From the NCBI RefSeq assembly GCF_900101435.1, contig NZ_FMZH01000002.1, positions 620,001 to 684,000 of the forward strand: a DNA stretch of 64,000 bases, written 5' to 3'. How positions within the stretch are numbered: position 1 is the stretch's first letter; the number at the start of each line of letters is the position of its first letter. This document shows, in pieces, positions 60,425-64,000 of the stretch. Below the pieces are notes generated by a model that was given only the letters and a program-made list of their open reading frames with translations, ran no database searches and was not told the DNA's origin. Made by a program: the position numbers and the translations under genes. Origin of the DNA: Pedobacter soli (GTDB lineage Bacteria > Bacteroidota > Bacteroidia > Sphingobacteriales > Sphingobacteriaceae).

Positions 60425-60864
60425 TGTCATTCTGAACACAGTGAAGAATCTCATTGTAAATAAGTTTTTCAAAACGATTGTTTGAATATAATCCGTTAAC
60501 GTTTTGCAAGCGAAGTTGGAAGCATGATCCAATGCATCCTGCTATTCGGCATAGGAGGTTTTCGTAGGAAAAAGCACGAAAAACTTTGCACCACCTTTCA
60601 TGTTAACACAGATCAAGGCAGAATCAAGTGCGAGCGATGGAGAGGAGTGATGGCTAGCGCATAGATACTGCCGCTATTTAGGTTTTCGTAGGTTTTTACA
60701 AGAAAAGATCCAGGCCTTGATCTTTTGTTACTTTTGGATCAAGCCAAAAGTAAGAGCCCATCGGCGGCGGCGAGCCGAGGCAAGACTGCGGCGTGAGGGA
60801 AAAAACACTTTATTAATAGTTTATACAAATCACTCGCAGATTCTTCGCTATACCCAGAATGACA
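60425..60864. repeat. Composite repeat element between hemA and hemCD
   Basis: Ends carry inverted words: TGTCATTCTGAACACAG with GAAGAATCT at 60425-60452 and AGATTCTTCG with CAGAATGACA at 60838-60864. Inside are a direct repeat GGTTTTCGTAGG at about 60568 and 60681, and two adjacent perfect hairpins: AAAAGATC / GATCTTTT at 60703-60726 and TTACTTTTGG / CCAAAAGTAA at 60728-60753. No coding sequence is seen in the 646-base gap. Confidence 0.6.
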
Positions 60865-60964
60865 AAGCTTATCACCTAATGTCATAGAAATCCCCTTAAT
60901 TACGCCCTCTGTAACCTCACTGTCTCATTTTTAAACAAATCATGGTATAAACCACTATTTAATT

Positions 60965-60972
60965 TAAATTTG
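60965..60972 (+). promoter_or_regulatory. -7 box TAAATTTG for hemCD
   Basis: TAnnTTTG match 20 bases before the GTG at 60993, after the repeat element, so hemCD has its own promoter separate from hemA. Confidence 0.45.
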
Positions 60973-60992
60973 CAGCTCATTTAATCTTAATA

Positions 60993-62573
60993 GTGAAGAA
61001 ATTAACCATCGGAACACGCGGTAGCGACCTGGCTTTATGGCAGGCTAATCATATTCAAAATGAATTGGCAGCTATTGGAATAGAAGCAGAGATAAAAATC
61101 ATTAAAACGCAGGGCGATAAAATCCTGAATTTAAGATTGGACAAATTAGAAGGCAAAGGTTTTTTTACCAAAGAACTGGAAGAAGAGCTTTTGGCCGGAA
61201 CAATTGATCTGGCTGTACACTGCCTTAAAGATTTGCCTACAACACACCCTGAAGGATTAACCATTGCAGCTTTGCCTCCACGCGAAGAAGCGAGCGAGTA
61301 CCTGTTAATTTTAAAAGATTGTGTAGATGTTTCGCAGAAACTATCGCTTAAAAAAGGGGCTATGGTAGGTACTTCGTCTAACCGCCGTAAAGCCCAGCTT
61401 TTGGGTTTACGTCCGGATTTGGAAGTAGAAGATCTGCGCGGAAACGTGCCTACCCGCATTGGTAAACTGCGCGATGAGGATTATGATGCGATTTTGATTG
61501 CTAAAGCCGGTGTAAAACGTTTAGGTTTAGATGTAAGCGATTTACATATCGAAGAACTCGAAACTACCGAATTTATACCTGCACCTGCACAAGGTGCCCT
61601 GGCTATTCAGATCAGGGAAAATGACACCGAACTTTTCGATGCATTACAAAAACTGCACGATCCGGCAACTGCCGAAGAAGTAGGTGTTGAACGTAAAGTG
61701 CTAAACCTTTTTGAAGGGGGCTGTCACATGCCTTTGGGCTGTTACTGTAAAAAGGAAAACGGCCAGTTTGAAGTGTGGACTGCAAAGGCCGAAACTGCCG
61801 ATCATTTTCCTGAGCGTTTGTTTTTACGTGCCGAAACAACAGAAGGCCTGGCCGAAAAAATTGTGGCCAAGTTCAATACCGAAAGAAAAAAACCGGCAAA
61901 GGTTTTTATTTCCCGCGAAATTGGCGAACACAGTTATTTCCGCAGGGCATTAGAAAATAATGATATTGAAATTGAAGGACGTTCATTAATCCGTACGTTC
62001 CCGATTGTTACCGTTTTGGATCAGTTTATTCTGCGTCATGTCGACTGGATTTTCTTCAGCAGCCGCAACAGTGTCGAATACTTTTTCAACCTGAAACCAG
62101 TGCTACCAAAGAAAACCAAGTTCGGTGTAGTGGGCAGAGGCTCGGAAGATGCTTTACGTAAGTTTAACCATTTTGCCGATTTTGTTGGTGCAAGTGGCGA
62201 TATTACCGAAGTGGCAGAAGATTTTGCACAATTGGTTGGCGGACAGCAGATTTTATTCCCACGTGCCCAGGATTCACTACAGTCAATCCAGAAGTCGTTA
62301 CCGGCAGATGCTAAAATTATCGACTTACCGATTTATGAAACAGTAATTGAAGATGATATTGACCAGAGCTATGCTGATGTGCTGATTTTTACCAGCCCAT
62401 CGAACGTGGATGCTTATTTCGCCGATAATTTATTGGAGCCTGGTCAGCAGGTAATTGCAATTGGCAATTCAACAGGAAAGAAATTTGATGAAATGGGCGT
62501 AAAATATACCTTGCCGTACTCGCCAGATGAAATCGGATTGGCTGAGGCAGTATTTGGGATAGAAATGAGATAA
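60993..62573 (+). CDS. hemCD: Fused hydroxymethylbilane synthase / uroporphyrinogen-III synthase
   Basis: A 526-residue two-domain enzyme. Residues 1-300 are HemC: TIGTRGSDLALWQA, the catalytic-loop Asp in HCLKDLP, GNVPTRIGKLRD and FEGGCHMPLGC, where Cys244 carries the dipyrromethane cofactor. Residues ~308-526 are HemD (KVFISREIGEHSYFRR ... IFTSPSNVDAYF), which closes hydroxymethylbilane to uroporphyrinogen III. The fusion passes the unstable intermediate directly. The start is a GTG at 60993, the only start matching MKKLTIGTRGS. Confidence 0.94.
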   Translation: MKKLTIGTRGSDLALWQANHIQNELAAIGIEAEIKIIKTQGDKILNLRLDKLEGKGFFTKELEEELLAGTIDLAVHCLKDLPTTHPEGLTIAALPPREEASEYLLILKDCVDVSQKLSLKKGAMVGTSSNRRKAQLLGLRPDLEVEDLRGNVPTRIGKLRDEDYDAILIAKAGVKRLGLDVSDLHIEELETTEFIPAPAQGALAIQIRENDTELFDALQKLHDPATAEEVGVERKVLNLFEGGCHMPLGCYCKKENGQFEVWTAKAETADHFPERLFLRAETTEGLAEKIVAKFNTERKKPAKVFISREIGEHSYFRRALENNDIEIEGRSLIRTFPIVTVLDQFILRHVDWIFFSSRNSVEYFFNLKPVLPKKTKFGVVGRGSEDALRKFNHFADFVGASGDITEVAEDFAQLVGGQQILFPRAQDSLQSIQKSLPADAKIIDLPIYETVIEDDIDQSYADVLIFTSPSNVDAYFADNLLEPGQQVIAIGNSTGKKFDEMGVKYTLPYSPDEIGLAEAVFGIEMR

Positions 62574-62690
62574 GCTTAAAGCCAAAAGACCAAAGCATAA
62601 AGAAGATCCGGGCGCTGTCTTTCTGAATCTTCATGCTGAACTTCCACCCGGCGAGTCCGGACAGGTGTTTCAGCATCTCAACAGTGAATG
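62573..62690. repeat. Dispersed repeat words after hemCD
   Basis: GCTTAAAGCCAAAAGACCAAAGCATAAAG at the left belongs to the family around leuS (22173-22306). The right part pairs GAACTTCCACCCGGCG loosely with CGAGTCCGG, a dispersed GTCTTTCTGAATC type word. Confidence 0.4.
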
Positions 62691-62752
62691 CTTCTCATAC
62701 AACAACAGAACAAAAGTAAAGAGTTAACGCTCGATACTAAATACAATAAAAT

Positions 62753-63721
62753 ATGTTACATCGTCCGCGTAGATTAAGAAAAAATCCATTAGTGAGAGAG
62801 ATGGTGGCCGAAACCCGGTTATCAAAAGATATGTTTGTGTACCCTTATTTTGTGGTACCTGGTAAAAATGTTACCCATGCTATTGATGCCATGCCAGGTG
62901 TTAACCATTATTCGGTTGATACGCTGGTACAAGATGTAGAAGCCGGATTAAAAAAAGGCCTCAACAAAATTATGTTGTTTGGGGTTGGCGACGAAAAGTC
63001 GGCTGATGCCAAATCGGCTTATCACGATCATTCATTAGTGCCAACCGCAGTTCGTGAGCTTAAAAAACAGTTTGGCGAAGATTTATATGTTGTAACCGAT
63101 GTTTGTGTGTGTTCGTACACTACGCACGGGCATTGCGGAATTATGGAGAACGATTACGTTCAAAATGATAAAACCGTGGATGTTATTGCAAAAATGGCAT
63201 TGACACATGCAGAGGCAGGTGCTGATATGTTTGCACCATCTGATATGATGGACGGAAGGATTGCTGCCATGCGCAATCTTTTAGATGAAAACGGCTTTGT
63301 AAACGCGGCCATTATGAGCCACGCTACAAAATTTGCTTCTGCTTACTATGGTCCTTTCAGAGAGGCTGCCGATTGTGCACCGAGCAAAGGCGACAGAAAA
63401 GCTTACCAAATGGATTTCAGAAACCCGTTGGAAGCTTTACGCGAAGCGCAATTAGATGAGCAGGAAGGTGCCGATGTTTTAATGGTAAAACCAGGCCTGG
63501 CTTATCTGGACATCATTCAGCGCTTAAAACAAGATACCAATTTACCCATTGCAGTTTACAATGTTTCGGGCGAATACTCGATGGTTAAAGCAGCAGCCGA
63601 GCGCGGTTGGATTGACGAACAAAAAGTGGTTATGGAAACCATGCACGCCTTCGCAAGAGCCGGAGCAAGTATTATTACTACTTACCACATTAAAGATATT
63701 TTAAATAACGATTGGATGTAA
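62753..63721 (+). CDS. hemB: Delta-aminolevulinic acid dehydratase (porphobilinogen synthase)
   Basis: Condenses two 5-aminolevulinate molecules into porphobilinogen. The 322 residues include the metal-binding DVCVCSYTTHGHCG (the Cys-rich zinc type), the Schiff-base lysines in SHATKFASAYYGPFREAA and DVLMVKPGLAYLD, and RPRRLRKNPLVREMV at the N-terminus. Full length. It follows hemCD by 179 bases and is followed by the start of hemL. The uroporphyrinogen decarboxylase gene hemE, often in this cluster, is absent here. Confidence 0.96.
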   Translation: MLHRPRRLRKNPLVREMVAETRLSKDMFVYPYFVVPGKNVTHAIDAMPGVNHYSVDTLVQDVEAGLKKGLNKIMLFGVGDEKSADAKSAYHDHSLVPTAVRELKKQFGEDLYVVTDVCVCSYTTHGHCGIMENDYVQNDKTVDVIAKMALTHAEAGADMFAPSDMMDGRIAAMRNLLDENGFVNAAIMSHATKFASAYYGPFREAADCAPSKGDRKAYQMDFRNPLEALREAQLDEQEGADVLMVKPGLAYLDIIQRLKQDTNLPIAVYNVSGEYSMVKAAAERGWIDEQKVVMETMHAFARAGASIITTYHIKDILNNDWM

Positions 63722-63722
63722 T

Positions 63723-63810
63723 TAAGCAGAAAGCTTAAAGCTGAAAGACCAAAGGCCGGATTAGGTAATTGATCTTTCTTTAAGCTTTAGTCTTTCTGCT
63801 TTTAGCTTAA
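63723..63810. repeat. Inverted repeat between hemB and hemL
   Basis: AAGCAGAAAGCTTAAAGCTGAAAGACCAAAGG is mirrored by CTTTAAGCTTTAGTCTTTCTGCTTTTAGCTT, the same word family as 22173-22306. It may act as a transcript-end structure. Confidence 0.6.
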
Positions 63811-63814
63811 TAAA

Positions 63815-64000
63815 ATGTTAGATTCATTAAAAAAAATGTTTTCAGGTAACGAAGCCGATATTCCGGTAAATACGGGCAGCAAACCTGATATTTCGAGGGC
63901 AAAATCTGCCGAATTGTACGAAAAATCAAAAACGTATTTCCCGGGTGGGGTAAACTCGCCTGTAAGGGCTTTTAAATCTGTTTATGGTACACCGCTTTTC
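63815..64000 (+). CDS. hemL: Glutamate-1-semialdehyde 2,1-aminomutase, N-terminus (cut by window end)
   Basis: The first 62 residues are visible; the gene runs off the window. The sequence [15 protein letters not shown] at about residues 42-56 is the conserved HemL N-terminal signature of this PLP enzyme, which converts glutamate-1-semialdehyde to 5-aminolevulinate. A lead of about 25 residues ([18 protein letters not shown]) precedes the usual [12 protein letters not shown] helix and may include extra sequence. It follows hemB by 93 bases through an inverted repeat and completes the order hemA, hemCD, hemB, hemL. Confidence 0.92.
   Translation, partial: MLDSLKKMFSGNEADIPVNTGSKPDISRAKSAELYEKSKTYFPGGVNSPVRAFKSVYGTPLF

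Overview
The window reads as chromosomal DNA of a Bacteroidota bacterium, most likely a Pedobacter-like member of the Sphingobacteriaceae. This rests on gene content (TamB next to a lipid-anchored BamA-type TamL, the large-insert form of IspG, a fused HemC-HemD, DUF3098 beside ftsX, a PNGase F-type glycosidase), on several upstream boxes matching the Bacteroidota -7 consensus TAnnTTTG, and on many short dispersed intergenic repeats. No rRNA, tRNA, CRISPR array, insertion sequence or prophage was seen. The species assignment is inference.

Layout. 1-8 kb: the end of a periplasmic cytochrome c dehydrogenase-like protein, rpiA, a small membrane protein, a GlxA-type AraC regulator divergent from a small gene set (GyrI-like, VOC, DoxX), a secreted alpha/beta hydrolase and a YihY protein. 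8-18 kb: a long minus-strand block with yjbQ, DUF2157, a CPA2 antiporter, ribF, yitT, truB, uppP, a VapBC-type pair, DUF3098 and ftsX. 18-27 kb: a lipoprotein, a ParE-type toxin with a 56-residue antitoxin, leuS, a DEAD-box helicase and two transporters. 27-44 kb: topoisomerase IV parE and parC flanking the minus-strand operon tamB-tamL-yihY, plus cdd and a PNGase F homologue. 44-46 kb: a TPP riboswitch, a PnuT transporter and a flavoprotein, then msrA. 46-54 kb: a lipoprotein, a methyltransferase, an orphan DUF2281 antitoxin, mlaEF, an SDR, PspC- and LiaF-type membrane proteins and an RDD protein. 54-64 kb: ispG, an MscS channel, a hydrolase, then the haem genes hemA, hemCD, hemB and the start of hemL, with no hemE among them.

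The protein genes are mostly recognisable housekeeping, envelope and cofactor functions. The unusual content is in the DNA between and inside them. A candidate minus-strand small RNA with its own terminator occurs twice within 2 kb, with compensating changes in its stem. An 18-unit array of exactly 21-bp repeats (84-bp higher order) lies upstream of parC. Intergenic-type mini-repeats appear in frame inside LeuS, RibF and IspG. Several families of palindromic elements are present. A TPP-controlled transporter is followed by an unexplained acyl-CoA-dehydrogenase-fold protein. No large undescribed multi-gene system is evident.
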